Source of the DNA: Halobacteriales archaeon QH_10_67_22
GTDB taxonomy: Archaea > Halobacteriota > Halobacteria > Halobacteriales > Haloarculaceae
Length of the DNA: 32,309 bases
NCBI GenBank assembly: GCA_003021305.1
Contig: PXQN01000083.1
Location: 1-32,309 of the forward strand
Direction of reading: 5' to 3'
Positions 1-7,582 of the stretch are shown here, piece by piece (the stretch's first letter is position 1; each line of letters starts with the position of its first letter). The notes beneath the pieces were generated by a model. That model had not been told where the DNA came from. It saw nothing but the letters and a program-made list of their open reading frames with translations, and did not search any database. A program made the position numbers and the translations under genes.

Positions 1-8
1 CTCGGGAC

Positions 9-293
9 ATGGAACTACGGGTCATCGAGAAAGAGGACACGGCGATCTCGATCGAGGTCGCCGGCGAGGACCACACGTTCATGAACGTGCTCAAGGGCGC
101 GCTCCTGGAGACCGAGGGCGTCACTGCGGCGACGTACGACATGAACCCGGAACAGTCGGGGGGGCAGACCGACCCAGTGTTGACGATAAAGACCGACGCG
201 GACACCGACGCGTTAGACGCCCTGGAAGCCGGCGCCGACCGCGTCATCGAGAAGTCAGACGACTTCGAGGCCGCATTCGACGCCGCGGCCTGA
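9..293 (+). CDS. rpoL: DNA-directed RNA polymerase subunit L (Rpo11)
   Basis: Small 94-residue subunit of archaeal RNA polymerase. It pairs with subunit D (Rpo3) to form the assembly platform equivalent to the bacterial alpha dimer. The sequence shows the family pattern: an N-terminal strand (MELRVIEKE), then the conserved core around residues 20-40 ([15 protein letters not shown]) followed by a variable acidic helix at the C-terminus. Length is normal for the family. The gene starts only 8 bases into the window, so its promoter is not visible. The next gene downstream on the same strand is a small broken frame 13 bases after the stop. The family call is secure; the acidic C-terminus fits a halophile. 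Confidence 0.95.
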   Translation: MELRVIEKEDTAISIEVAGEDHTFMNVLKGALLETEGVTAATYDMNPEQSGGQTDPVLTIKTDADTDALDALEAGADRVIEKSDDFEAAFDAAA

Positions 294-306
294 CAGCCCT
301 TTTCGG

Positions 307-563
307 ATGACTGATGGCTCGGACACGGAGTCCCCGGTGACGGCCGACGGCGGGCGGCGGTCCGAGGAGCCGGGCGGCCGCGGGCGTTCAGCTGCTTTCG
401 TCAAGCGTTCGACCTGCGCGACGCCGGCGAGGCGATCGCACCCTCGCCAGCCACGATCGGACTGACGGGACTGTTCGGACTCGCTATCATAGTGATTATT
501 GTAGGTCTGTTCCGGATCGACCACACGACTGCGTGCGGTCGTACCGGTAAATCGCTACAATAA
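307..563 (+). pseudogene. small single-pass membrane protein, frame broken
   Basis: The ATG at 307 opens a polar N-terminus (MTDGSDTESP...), but this frame stops after about 50 codons at 460-470. A second frame, open from 315 to the TAA at 561-563, has no start codon. From about 408 it reads like protein: FDLRDAGEAIAPS followed by a hydrophobic helix (ATIGLTGLFGLAIIVIIVG). The simplest reading is one gene of about 85-90 residues with a frame change somewhere in 380-408. The membrane helix uses ATA, ATT and GTA codons that are rare in the neighbouring genes, and that stretch is also one arm of an inverted repeat (489-504). I do not recognise a named family. It could instead be non-coding sequence that looks like a gene by chance. 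Confidence 0.4.
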
Positions 564-570
564 CCACTAT
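489..570. repeat. 16-bp inverted repeat ending at the dtxR-like stop codon
   Basis: Arm 489-504 (ATAGTGATTATTGTAG) pairs with 555-570 (CTACAATAACCACTAT), 15 of 16 positions. The 50-base loop itself holds a shorter inverted pair (CGACC...GGTCG). The right arm ends on the first base of the TCA that is the stop codon of the reverse-strand regulator gene. The AT-rich arms stand out from the GC-rich surroundings. It may act as a terminator for the converging transcripts or be the remains of a small mobile element; the sequence does not decide. Confidence 0.55.
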
Positions 571-973
571 CAGTCGTCGGCGGTGGCGGGGGTTTCCAGG
601 AGCGCACAGACGTCGTCTTCGGCGTCGAAACAGTCGGGACACTGTGGCTGGCGGTCGATGATGGTGTCGAGACGTTCGGCGACGGTCTCGTCGATGACGC
701 TCTCGAGCTGGCGGGCTTCGGTGCGGAACTCCTCGACTTCGAGCACTTCCAGCAGGAACCGCTCGATGATACAGTAGTTCTGGAGGGCTTCGCTGGCGCG
801 GACGATGCCGTCCTCGGTGAGCGTGACGCCCTTGTACTTCTCGTGTTCGACGAGCCCGTCGGTTTCGAGTTTGCCGATCATCTCGTTGGCGCTGGCGGGG
901 CTCACGTCGAGTCGGTCGGCGACGGCGCCGGTCGAGGCGGGCCCGTTCTCAGGTACTGGTCTGCGGTGTTCAC
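570..973 (-). pseudogene. DtxR/MntR-type metal-dependent regulator, N-terminus damaged
   Basis: The intact part (905 down to 570) has the DtxR pattern: the second half of the winged helix (SPASANEMIGKLETDGLVEHE, KGVTLTEDG), then the dimerisation helices (ALQNYCIIERFLLEVLEV), and a C-terminal cysteine pair (CPDC). Upstream in a second frame lies a GTG at 973 with a GGAGGG Shine-Dalgarno and the usual opening (MNTADQYL). The two join at about 945-953, where roughly ten codons normally present between DQYL and ENGPASTGAVADRLDVSPAS are missing and the frame changes. Known members bind Mn or Fe and repress metal uptake or storage genes. The gene follows the ferritin-like gene by 31 bases, so it probably sits in one operon with it. 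The family is clear; whether the lesion is real or a sequencing error is not. Confidence 0.75.
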
Positions 974-1004
974 GTCCGAACCCTCCGGTGTGCGGTGTGG
1001 CCGG

Positions 1005-1478
1005 TCATTGTTCCATGAGTCGCGTCACGTCCTCGACCCCGTCGGCCTCGTCCTCGCGGATGTCGACGAGCGTCTCGAGGACGCGCTCGCGGTCGACGCT
1101 GAAGGTCACGTCCGACGCCTCGATCGCCTCGATGACGTCGTCGTAGAACTTGTATGCCGTTTCCTCGTTGCACAGCTGGTCGTAGAGGATCCCGTCGAAC
1201 GCCTCGTCGGCCTCGTACTGGGCCTCGACCAGCCGTTCTATCTCCTCGAACGGGACCGTGTCGGCGTCCAGCTCTGCCAGCAACTCCTCCAGGCGTTCCC
1301 GGTGGGTCGCCGACTCGGTGGCCGCCGCTTCCAGCAGTTGCTCGACGCCCTCCTCGAGTTCGTCGGCCCGGCGGGCGTGTCGGGTCGAACGGGCCTCGAC
1401 GACTTCCTCCAGCACGATCCCGATCTGCAGGAGACGGGCCAGCTGGTGGTCGGACCCGACGGGGACGGTGAGACTCAC
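1005..1478 (-). CDS. ferritin-like (rubrerythrin-related) helical protein
   Basis: About 157 residues, all helical and very acidic, starting at the GTG at 1478 (SLTVPVGSDHQL). Two metal-site-like patterns are visible: E55-x3-H59 within ATESATHRERLEELL, and EETAYKFYDDVIEAI near residues 108-122, which resembles the EExAYKFY helix of rubrerythrin and ferritin-like domains. The reading frame runs open upstream to 2648 antisense to the helicase, but that part is low-complexity shadow. The start at 1478 is chosen because the protein-like pattern begins there. It lies directly upstream of the DtxR-type metal regulator on the same strand, so a role in iron or manganese handling, or in peroxide defence, is a reasonable inference. 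Function is not proven. Confidence 0.65.
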   Translation of the reverse strand: MSLTVPVGSDHQLARLLQIGIVLEEVVEARSTRHARRADELEEGVEQLLEAAATESATHRERLEELLAELDADTVPFEEIERLVEAQYEADEAFDGILYDQLCNEETAYKFYDDVIEAIEASDVTFSVDRERVLETLVDIREDEADGVEDVTRLMEQ

Positions 1479-1603
1479 GGCCCCCTCCCGCCCGTCCCGA
1501 CGGTCTGTCGGCGCATCATAGAGGATTGTCGGGGAGGTGGGGACGTAAGTCCTTCCCTCGGACACCCACCACTGGCTCCGGGGAGGCGACGGCCGGCCGG
1601 TGG

Positions 1604-1611
1604 ATTTTATT
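1604..1611 (+). promoter_or_regulatory. TATA box of the XPB helicase gene
   Basis: ATTTTATT in an otherwise GC-rich stretch, centred about 27 bases before the GTG at 1635. This spacing implies a transcript that begins at or next to the start codon (leaderless), as is common in haloarchaea, and supports the chosen start. Confidence 0.6.
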
Positions 1612-1634
1612 CCCGGGCCGTCTACGGGCTGGCA

Positions 1635-2981
1635 GTGAGCGTCCGACTCACCTACGAGGACGGCACGATCCGCGTGGCGGGCGCCGGGGACCTCGACCTT
1701 CCGGGCGTCCAGCACGACGACCGGACCGACACCGGTCGAGCGCCGGCCTACCGCTACGCGGACCTCGTGGACGCCCTCGACGAACGCGGTCTCGCTTCCG
1801 AGGACACGGTGTTCGACTTCCCGTCGCTTTCGCTCTCCTCCAGTTACGAACTGCGGGACTACCAGCGGGCGGCGCTGGACGACTGGGTCGGCGCCGACCG
1901 GCGTGGCGTCCTGGAACTCCCGACGGGCAGCGGCAAGACGGTCATCGCCATCGGGGCCATCGAGGCGCTGGAGACGCCGACGCTGGTGGTCGTCCCGACG
2001 GTCGACCTGCTGGGACAGTGGCGCGAGGAACTGGAAACCGAGTTCGACCGGCCGGTCGGCCAACTGGGCGGGGGCACCCAGGAACTGGCCGACCTGACTG
2101 TCTCGACGTACGATTCGGCGTACCTGCGGGCCGACGAACTCGGCGACCGGTTCGGTCTCGTGGTGTTCGACGAGGTCCACCACCTCGGCGGCGAGGGGTA
2201 CCGTGACATCGCCCGCCTGCTGGCCGCGCCCGCACGCATGGGACTGACGGCGACGTTCGAGCGCCCCGACGGCGCCCACGAAGTCGTCGCTGACCTGGTC
2301 GGGCCGCTCGTCCGCAGCGTCGCGGTCGACCAACTGGCCGGCGACCACCTCGCCGACTACGACATCAAGCGCATCGAGGTCGGACTCACGCCCGAGGAAC
2401 GCGAGACCTACGAGCGCCACCAGGAGACATTCACCGACTACCTCGCCTCCTCGGGCATCCAGCTCCACAGCGGCAGCGACTACCAGGAACTCGTCAAACG
2501 GTCGGGCAATGACCCTCGCGCTCGCGAGGCCCTGCTCGCCAAACAGCGGGCCCGCGAGGTGATGATGAACGCACAGCGCAAGGTCGACGAACTCGCGACG
2601 ATCCTCGACCGCCACCGCGAGGACCGCGTCATTGTCTTCACCGCCCACACCGACCTCGTCTACCGCCTCTCAGAGCGGTTTCTCGTCCCGGCGATCACCC
2701 ACGAGACCGGCGCGAGCGAGCGCCGCGAGATCTTAGACCGGTTCCGCGAGGGGACGTACTCCCGGGTCGTCACGGCCAACGTCCTCGACGAGGGCGTCGA
2801 CGTCCCCGCCGCAAACGTCGCGGTGTTACTCTCGGGCAGCGGGAGCCAGCGGGAGTTCACACAGCGACTCGGCCGGATCCTCCGGCCCAAAGAGGACGCC
2901 TCCGGGCCGGGCCGGGCACTCCTCTACGAAGTCGTCAGCGAGGAGACCGCCGAGGAGAACGTCGCTCGGCGCCGCCGGTGA
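1635..2981 (+). CDS. xpb: archaeal XPB/Rad25 DNA helicase
   Basis: Superfamily 2 helicase of 448 residues. Seen in order: an N-terminal damage-recognition-like region (VSVRLTYEDGTIRV, 1-75), the Q-like DYQRAALDDW, Walker A LPTGSGKT with K101, DEVHH at 179-183, motif III GLTATF, a thumb-like insertion (YERHQETFTDYLASS), and the second RecA-like domain with VFTAHTD, NVLDEGVDVP and motif VI (QREFTQRLGRILRP). The RED motif of other XPB proteins appears here as ERPDG. XPB unwinds or translocates on damaged DNA, and in archaea works with the nuclease Bax1, encoded at 3710-5230 on the same strand. The open frame extends upstream to 843, but that is antisense shadow; the TATA-supported GTG at 1635 is the likely start. 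The stop is 6 bases from the convergent lipoprotein gene. Confidence 0.93.
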   Translation: MSVRLTYEDGTIRVAGAGDLDLPGVQHDDRTDTGRAPAYRYADLVDALDERGLASEDTVFDFPSLSLSSSYELRDYQRAALDDWVGADRRGVLELPTGSGKTVIAIGAIEALETPTLVVVPTVDLLGQWREELETEFDRPVGQLGGGTQELADLTVSTYDSAYLRADELGDRFGLVVFDEVHHLGGEGYRDIARLLAAPARMGLTATFERPDGAHEVVADLVGPLVRSVAVDQLAGDHLADYDIKRIEVGLTPEERETYERHQETFTDYLASSGIQLHSGSDYQELVKRSGNDPRAREALLAKQRAREVMMNAQRKVDELATILDRHREDRVIVFTAHTDLVYRLSERFLVPAITHETGASERREILDRFREGTYSRVVTANVLDEGVDVPAANVAVLLSGSGSQREFTQRLGRILRPKEDASGPGRALLYEVVSEETAEENVARRRR

Positions 2982-2987
2982 CACCTC

Positions 2988-3626
2988 CTACTCTGTGTCC
3001 GTCGTCGGGGACGCCGTCGGCTGTGTGTCGCCAGTGCTCGGTGTCTCCGTCCCGGACGCTCCGGGCGTGTCGGCCCCGGACGCTCCGGGCGTGTCGGTCT
3101 CCGCGTCGGGGTCGGTTTCGGTCGCCGACCCCGGCGTTCGGGTCGGGGTCGGAACGTCTGTCGGGACCGGCGTCGCGGGCGTCACGGCGCGGATCCGGGG
3201 CGTGAAGGAGCTGCTGAACGGGACCTCGGGCGTCAGCCTGATGGTCGTTTCCTCCCCGGGTACCAGGTCGACGAACTGCTCGGCGACGACTTCGCCCGCA
3301 TCCGTCTCGAAGGTGAATTGGACGAGCGCGGTCGATCTGCTGTCGCCCTCGTTGCGGACCGTGACGTCGACTAGCAACTGGCCGGACGCGTCCTGGGAAA
3401 CCGTCCAGTCTATCAGTGCTATCCCGTTCCCGGACTCGACGTCGTCGAGGATGTCACCGTCGTCGCGCTCGGGGTCGGCGGCCGCGTCGGCCCGGTCGGC
3501 CGCCGCCCGGACGGGCTCGGGCGGTGGCGGTGCCGTCTCGGGGGCGTCCTCGCTGGCGGTACAGCCGGCGAGCGCGGCGCCCGCCCCGAGCGCGGCCACG
3601 CCCTGCAGGAACGCTCGCCGGTCCAT
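2988..3626 (-). CDS. Tat-exported lipoprotein with Thr/Pro-rich tail
   Basis: The 212-residue protein starts at the ATG at 3626. It has a twin-arginine signal (MDRRAFLQGVAALGAG) ending in a lipobox LAGC with C22, so it should be exported folded and lipid-anchored outside the membrane. Residues about 55-140 form a compact beta-rich domain (LLVDVTVRNEGDSRSTALVQFTFET, EETTIRLTPEV) of the kind used for immunoglobulin-like or CARDB-like folds. The last 70 residues are Thr/Pro/Asp-rich, probably glycosylated, and contain a directly repeated PGASG...DT unit coded by a 24-bp repeat at about 3052-3099. It lies antisense between the XPB and Bax1 genes with no evident functional link. No specific family is recognised. 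Confidence 0.8.
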   Translation of the reverse strand: MDRRAFLQGVAALGAGAALAGCTASEDAPETAPPPPEPVRAAADRADAAADPERDDGDILDDVESGNGIALIDWTVSQDASGQLLVDVTVRNEGDSRSTALVQFTFETDAGEVVAEQFVDLVPGEETTIRLTPEVPFSSSFTPRIRAVTPATPVPTDVPTPTRTPGSATETDPDAETDTPGASGADTPGASGTETPSTGDTQPTASPTTDTE

Positions 3627-3678
3627 GCCTCCCACACTGGGGTCGGTCGGCAAGAGTCTTCCCGTCTGTGCCCGTCGC

Positions 3679-3686
3679 GTTTATGC
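3679..3686 (+). promoter_or_regulatory. TATA-like box of bax1
   Basis: GTTTATGC lies 25-31 bases before the GTG at 3710, the expected distance for a leaderless transcript. This favours GTG 3710 over the in-frame ATG at 3683, which lies inside the box itself. Confidence 0.5.
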
Positions 3687-3709
3687 CGGTCGGGCGTCGA
3701 CTCCCGACC

Positions 3710-5230
3710 GTGCTGACCAAGGACCTGCTCCGGGTCTCCAGGGCCGGCGGCGGCTACCACCCGGGGTTCGTCGACGACCGGGCAGACCTGGCCGCCCGGG
3801 TTATCGGCGTTTTCCAGGGCCACGTCGGCCACTCGCGGGCGCGACTCGACGAGGCGCTCGACGACCTCGAACGCGACGCCGACGATTTCAAACTCGTCAG
3901 GGGACTCGCAAGCCTCGTCGAGCGCGACGCGACCTTCGAGACACGAACGCCCGTCGACCCCGAACGCGCCCGCCGGGCGGCCTTCGAGGCCGGCGAGGCC
4001 GTCGGCGTCGTCACCGGCGGCGAGCGCCAGCGCGCACTCGGCCGTGCGGCCGAACACCTGGACACCAGCCCCGACGCGGTCGAGGATTCGCTGTACGCCG
4101 ACCTCGACGACAGGCAGGTGCTGGCCGCGGTCGACCCGCGGTGGGACCCCGACCAGTTGTGCACCCAGTACAACCTCTCGCTGGCCCAGACGGCGCTGTT
4201 CGACGCGACGGAGGTGCGGGTCCGCTCATCGGACCCGCGGGCGCTCGTCTCGGCGGTCAAACGGCTCCGCCTGATGTACGAGATCCGCGACACCGACCGG
4301 GGACGGGAGGTGGTCGTCACCGGTCCCGACAGGCTATTCAGACGGACCCGCCGGTACGGGACGCGCTTCGCCCGCCTGTTGCGAAGCGTCGCGACGGCCA
4401 GCGAGTGGTCCCTGGAGGCGACAATCGACGACCGGGGCACCGAACGCACGCTGACGCTTTCGGACGCGGACGTCTCGGTGCCGGGCGTCGAACCGGTCGC
4501 CGAGGTGTCCTACGACAGCGGCGTCGAGGCGGAGTTCGCGACGCGGTTCTCCTCGCTGGACTTGGACTGGGCGCTGGTCCGCGAGCCCGAGCCGCTGGCG
4601 GCCGGCGCGCGGGTCGCGATCCCCGACTTCGCGTTCGACTGGGCGCCCGGCAGCGACCCGTCGGCCGGCCGGTCCTTTCGCGTCTACTTCGAGATCATGG
4701 GCTTCTGGACGCCCGAGTACGTCGAGAAGAAACTCGGCCAGCTGGCCGACCTCGAGGACGTGGAACTGCTGGTCGCGGTCGACGAGAGCCTCGGCGTCGG
4801 CGAGGAGATCGAGGCCCGCGACCACCGCGCGATCCCCTACTCGGGCACCGTCCGCGTCAAGGACGTCCGCGACGCGCTCCGTCGTTACGAGGACGAGTTG
4901 CTCGCCGAGGCCCGGACCGACCTCCCGGAGCAACTCCGGCCCGACCGGGACGTCGTCACGCTCGCGGAGGTGGCCGCCGACCACGGCGTCAGCGAGCGCA
5001 CGCTCGACGACGTACAGTTCCCCGACCACGAACGGGTCGGCCGGACGCTCGTCCGGGAACGGGTCCTCGAAGCACTCGCGGCCGACCTCGAACCCGGACT
5101 CTCGCTGTCGGCGGCCGAACCCCTGTTCGAGGAGCACGGCATCGACGACGAGAGTTCAGTCCTCTCTGCGCTGGGCTACGCCGTCGAGTGGGAGGGCCTG
5201 AGCGGGGGAACCATCCGGGAACGGCAGTGA
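3710..5230 (+). CDS. bax1: Bax1 (DUF790) nuclease partner of XPB
   Basis: A 506-residue protein of the DUF790 family, known as Bax1, the archaeal nuclease that binds XPB and cuts bubble or fork DNA. The N-terminus (LTKDLLRVSRAGGGYHPGFVDD) and the central DPRWDPDQLCTQYNLSLAQTALFDATEVRV block are typical. A PD-(D/E)xK-like core is visible: IPDF with D306, FEIMGFW with E328, and a lysine pair at 340-341 (YVEKKLGQL). The C-terminal third is acidic and helical, with a small helix-turn-helix-like segment (VTLAEVAADHGVSERTLDD). The start is set at GTG 3710 by the TATA box and the family's usual N-terminus. It shares its strand with xpb; the two form a known repair module although a reverse-strand gene sits between them. 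Confidence 0.92.
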   Translation: MLTKDLLRVSRAGGGYHPGFVDDRADLAARVIGVFQGHVGHSRARLDEALDDLERDADDFKLVRGLASLVERDATFETRTPVDPERARRAAFEAGEAVGVVTGGERQRALGRAAEHLDTSPDAVEDSLYADLDDRQVLAAVDPRWDPDQLCTQYNLSLAQTALFDATEVRVRSSDPRALVSAVKRLRLMYEIRDTDRGREVVVTGPDRLFRRTRRYGTRFARLLRSVATASEWSLEATIDDRGTERTLTLSDADVSVPGVEPVAEVSYDSGVEAEFATRFSSLDLDWALVREPEPLAAGARVAIPDFAFDWAPGSDPSAGRSFRVYFEIMGFWTPEYVEKKLGQLADLEDVELLVAVDESLGVGEEIEARDHRAIPYSGTVRVKDVRDALRRYEDELLAEARTDLPEQLRPDRDVVTLAEVAADHGVSERTLDDVQFPDHERVGRTLVRERVLEALAADLEPGLSLSAAEPLFEEHGIDDESSVLSALGYAVEWEGLSGGTIRERQ

Positions 5231-5294
5231 CGCGGTCGACTGCCCGTCAGGTGTGTCGGGAGCGGGACCGGACGGCTGTGTCGGGTCGTCCCGG

Positions 5295-5789
5295 TCAGCA
5301 GTCCTCGCCGGCTTTCACCGGCGAGAACGTCGCGGTGGCGGTCCGCTTGGCGATTTCCCGCTGTCCGTTCGTTATCTGGACGACCGCTTCGGTCTCCTCG
5401 CGGGGTGCCCAGTCGCGGTCCTGTACCTGACTGAACGGCATCGTCACCGTCTTTGCGCCGCCGGGTGCGACCGAGACGGTTCGCTGTTTGGCGCCCTCGA
5501 AGACGGTCGCCCGGACGCGGATGCCGACCGCCCACCACTGGGGATTGCGCGGGCGGACGCCGTTCCGGGAGACCACCACGGTCACGTCGACCATGCGGAC
5601 GACGCTGCCGTCGCAGTTGGCGGTCGTGTTCGTCGGCGTCTCTCCGTCGACGGTGACCGAATCGACGTTGAGCCCGGCACCGCCGTAGACGGCGCCCAGA
5701 AAGACCGCGACGGCGCCCAGAAAGACCGCGACGGCGCCCAGAAAGACCGCGACGGCCGCGAAAAACCACAGCCACCGGACCCAGGACAT
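5295..5789 (-). CDS. membrane-anchored extracellular protein of unknown family
   Basis: A 164-residue protein starting at the ATG at 5789. An N-terminal membrane anchor (MSWVRWLWFF, then three AVAVFLG-type units) is followed by a predicted outside domain of beta character, with VVRMVDVTVVVSRNGVRP, QWWAVGIRVRATVFEG and ETEAVVQITNGQREIAK as likely strands. It may be a small Ig-like or late-embryogenesis-type domain, but no family is recognised. The hydrophobic helix is encoded by a perfect 21-bp tandem repeat (5691-5753), so its length may vary between strains. The stop converges with bax1 across a 64-base gap. Confidence 0.7.
   Translation of the reverse strand: MSWVRWLWFFAAVAVFLGAVAVFLGAVAVFLGAVYGGAGLNVDSVTVDGETPTNTTANCDGSVVRMVDVTVVVSRNGVRPRNPQWWAVGIRVRATVFEGAKQRTVSVAPGGAKTVTMPFSQVQDRDWAPREETEAVVQITNGQREIAKRTATATFSPVKAGEDC
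5691..5753. repeat. three perfect 21-bp tandem repeats inside a membrane helix
   Basis: Unit GGCGCCCAGAAAGACCGCGA plus C occurs at 5691-5711, 5712-5732 and 5733-5753 without a mismatch, flanked by partial copies on both sides. Read on the reverse strand it codes for a seven-residue hydrophobic unit (VAVFLGA). Because the unit is a multiple of three, gain or loss of copies keeps the frame and lengthens or shortens the helix by two turns. Confidence 0.95.
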
Positions 5790-5925
5790 GTCCACCCATC
5801 TGGTGAAGGTCGGTAATAAACGTTCCCCGGTTTTCGTCGATCGGTCGTTCCACGGGGCGGCGGAGCTACCCCTCTCGGGCCTTCGAGAGCGTCGCCAGTT
5901 CGAGACTGGCGACACCACCGCGCGG

Positions 5926-6444
5926 TCAGCGGAGGTCGCGACGCCGTCCCTTGGGGACCTGTGACCGCAGTTCGCCGTGGACGTAGAGCGCGACTCCGAG
6001 TGGCTCGGACTCCCCCGCGAGTTCGTGTGTGACGACCAGATACCCCCAGTCGCCGTCCCAGTCGAGCGTCTGGTCCTCGCCCGCCAGGAAGGTTGCGGCC
6101 TCCGGCCGGGAGAGTTCGACGACGTTGCGCGAGGCGCGGCCGCCAAAGCGCTGGACCGCCTCCAGCGTCGGTTTCCAGTGCTCGCGGCGGGTCCGCAGGA
6201 AGACCATCCCGAGTCCCTCGATGGCGACCGGGGAGTCGGCCTCGCCGGCGAACGCCCAGACCTTGCCCGCGCCTCGCTCCCAGAAGGTGTACCCCTCGAA
6301 GGTCGCGGGGTCGACGCCGAACCGCTCGTCCCACCACGCCAGCACGTCGGCTCTCGTCGCCCGCTCGGGGACCCGGCGTTGCTCGGCGGTCGCCGGGAGC
6401 CGGTCGAACCGGTCGCTCCTGTTTTCGAGTTGGTCGTCGGTCAT
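5926..6444 (-). CDS. PUA-like RNA-binding partner of the RNA methyltransferase (DUF7122-like)
   Basis: The 172-residue protein begins at the ATG at 6444, which overlaps the TGA of the methyltransferase gene (ATGA), so translation is probably coupled. It shows the fold pattern of the C-terminal domain found attached to NOL1/NOP2-type methyltransferases in other lineages: RRVPERATRADVLAWWDERFGVDP, TFWERGAGKVWAF, then the GLGMVFLRT...KPTLEAVQRFG segment typical of PUA-like domains. Likely role is binding the RNA substrate for the enzyme encoded just upstream. The acidic middle (AGEDQTLDWDGDWGYLVV) fits a haloarchaeal protein. The family label DUF7122 is from memory and less certain than the PUA-like description. 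Confidence 0.75.
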   Translation of the reverse strand: MTDDQLENRSDRFDRLPATAEQRRVPERATRADVLAWWDERFGVDPATFEGYTFWERGAGKVWAFAGEADSPVAIEGLGMVFLRTRREHWKPTLEAVQRFGGRASRNVVELSRPEAATFLAGEDQTLDWDGDWGYLVVTHELAGESEPLGVALYVHGELRSQVPKGRRRDLR

Positions 6445-7349
6445 TCGTCGGTCACCCGCAGTTTGGCACAGAAAAAGCCGCCCGTGTCGTTGTGGTGGGG
6501 GTAGATGCGTTTGGCCCGCCGAACGCTCCGGTCGTAGGTCTCGTCGCGCCACTCGGTGACGCCGGGGACGTGCTCGAGGGGCAGGTCGAACGCCACCGTC
6601 TCGCAGGGCTCGGCGCCGAGAACGTAGTCGAGGACGGCCTCGTTTTCCTCGGGCGCGAACGTACACGTCGAGTAGACGACCGTGCCGCCGGGCCGGGTGG
6701 CCTGGACGGCCCGCCGGAGGACGCCCTTCCCGACGCCGGCGACGCCCTCGACGTGTTCCAGCGTCCAGTCGTCGAACGCGTCGGGGTTCTTGCGTATCGT
6801 CCCCTCACACGAGCACGGCGCGTCCACCAGCGCCCGGTCGTAGGGCTCACCATCGAACGGTTTCAGCGAGTGGTTGCGAGCGTCCTCGTGGGTGACCGCG
6901 ACGTTCGTCACGCCGAGTCGTTCGGCGTTGGACCGCAGCGCCGACAGCCGCCCGAGGTTGGTGTCGGTCGCGACCAGCGTCCCGCGGTCGTCCATCAGTG
7001 CCCCGAGCTGGGTGGTCTTGCTCCCCGGCGCCGCGCAGGCGTCCCAGACCCGCTCGCCCGGCTCGGGTGCCAGCACTTCGGCCGGGACGGCAGACACCGC
7101 CTCCTGGCCGTGGAGCCAGCCGTGGACGTACGGCCAGTTGGAGCCCGGCTGGTCCTCGGGCAGTGCGAACAAGTGGTCGTGCCAGGTGGGTTCGACGTCG
7201 GTCCCCTCGTCGGCGAGGGCCTCGCGTGCCCGCTCGACGGTCGTCTTGATCGTGTTGACCCGGACGACCGACGGGAGCGGGCGCTCGCAGGCCGCGCGAA
7301 ACGCCCCGAAGTCGTCGACGAGGTCCCGGTACCGGTCGGGCGGTTCCAT
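6441..7349 (-). CDS. RsmB/NOP family RNA cytosine-5 methyltransferase
   Basis: A 302-residue SAM-dependent enzyme. Motif I is DACAAPGSKTTQ (103-114); motif IV is DAPCSCEG with C179; motif VI is YSTCTF with the catalytic C229. N-terminal residues 1-95 form the usual RNA-binding lead-in (LPSVVRVNTIKTTVERAREAL). It should place m5C on a tRNA or rRNA; which one cannot be read from sequence. Length matches archaeal Nop2/Trm4-type proteins that lack a fused PUA domain, and the missing domain seems to be supplied by the overlapping downstream gene. The ATG at 7349 is the natural start, and a T-rich TATA-like GGTTTTGA lies 24-31 bases upstream (7373-7380). Confidence 0.92.
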   Translation of the reverse strand: MEPPDRYRDLVDDFGAFRAACERPLPSVVRVNTIKTTVERAREALADEGTDVEPTWHDHLFALPEDQPGSNWPYVHGWLHGQEAVSAVPAEVLAPEPGERVWDACAAPGSKTTQLGALMDDRGTLVATDTNLGRLSALRSNAERLGVTNVAVTHEDARNHSLKPFDGEPYDRALVDAPCSCEGTIRKNPDAFDDWTLEHVEGVAGVGKGVLRRAVQATRPGGTVVYSTCTFAPEENEAVLDYVLGAEPCETVAFDLPLEHVPGVTEWRDETYDRSVRRAKRIYPHHNDTGGFFCAKLRVTDE

Positions 7350-7410
7350 CGCAAAGGCGTTTGCGACCGGGCGTCAAAACCTTCCCGTTCTCGAACCGCG
7401 ACCGAGCGGG

Positions 7411-7512
7411 CTATTGCACCGGTTTCGCCGGTGACGTTCGACCACAGCCGGTGCAGACGAACTTGTCGCCGACCGCCCGAACGACCGGGGCGTCACACTC
7501 CTCGCAGTTCAT
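7411..7512 (-). CDS. 33-residue zinc-ribbon micro-protein
   Basis: Starts at the ATG at 7512 and ends at 7411. The peptide has two CxxC pairs (CEEC at 3-6 and CTGC at 20-23), a single zinc ribbon and little else, like the many small zinc-finger proteins of haloarchaea. A longer reading from 7602 would run into the 111-bp repeat element and gives no protein-like sequence, so the short start is preferred. It follows pdxS on the same strand with the repeat element in between. Function unknown; small zinc ribbons of this kind are thought to act in regulation. Confidence 0.7.
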   Translation of the reverse strand: MNCEECDAPVVRAVGDKFVCTGCGRTSPAKPVQ

Positions 7513-7582
7513 AGAAGTTCGAATCTCCGGTGAACGGTACAGGGGATCGGTGGCGTGTCCGGTCGGCGACGGCGGAGTCTTT

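Noticed and set aside
843-1634. Open frame extending the XPB helicase by 264 residues at its N-terminus
   Set aside because: It is antisense to the ferritin-like gene, has no helicase-like sequence, and a TATA box sits just before the GTG at 1635.
2995-5430. Forward frame of 811 codons across the lipoprotein and bax1 region
   Set aside because: It is arginine/proline-rich shadow of bax1 in another frame and antisense to the lipoprotein; no domain pattern.
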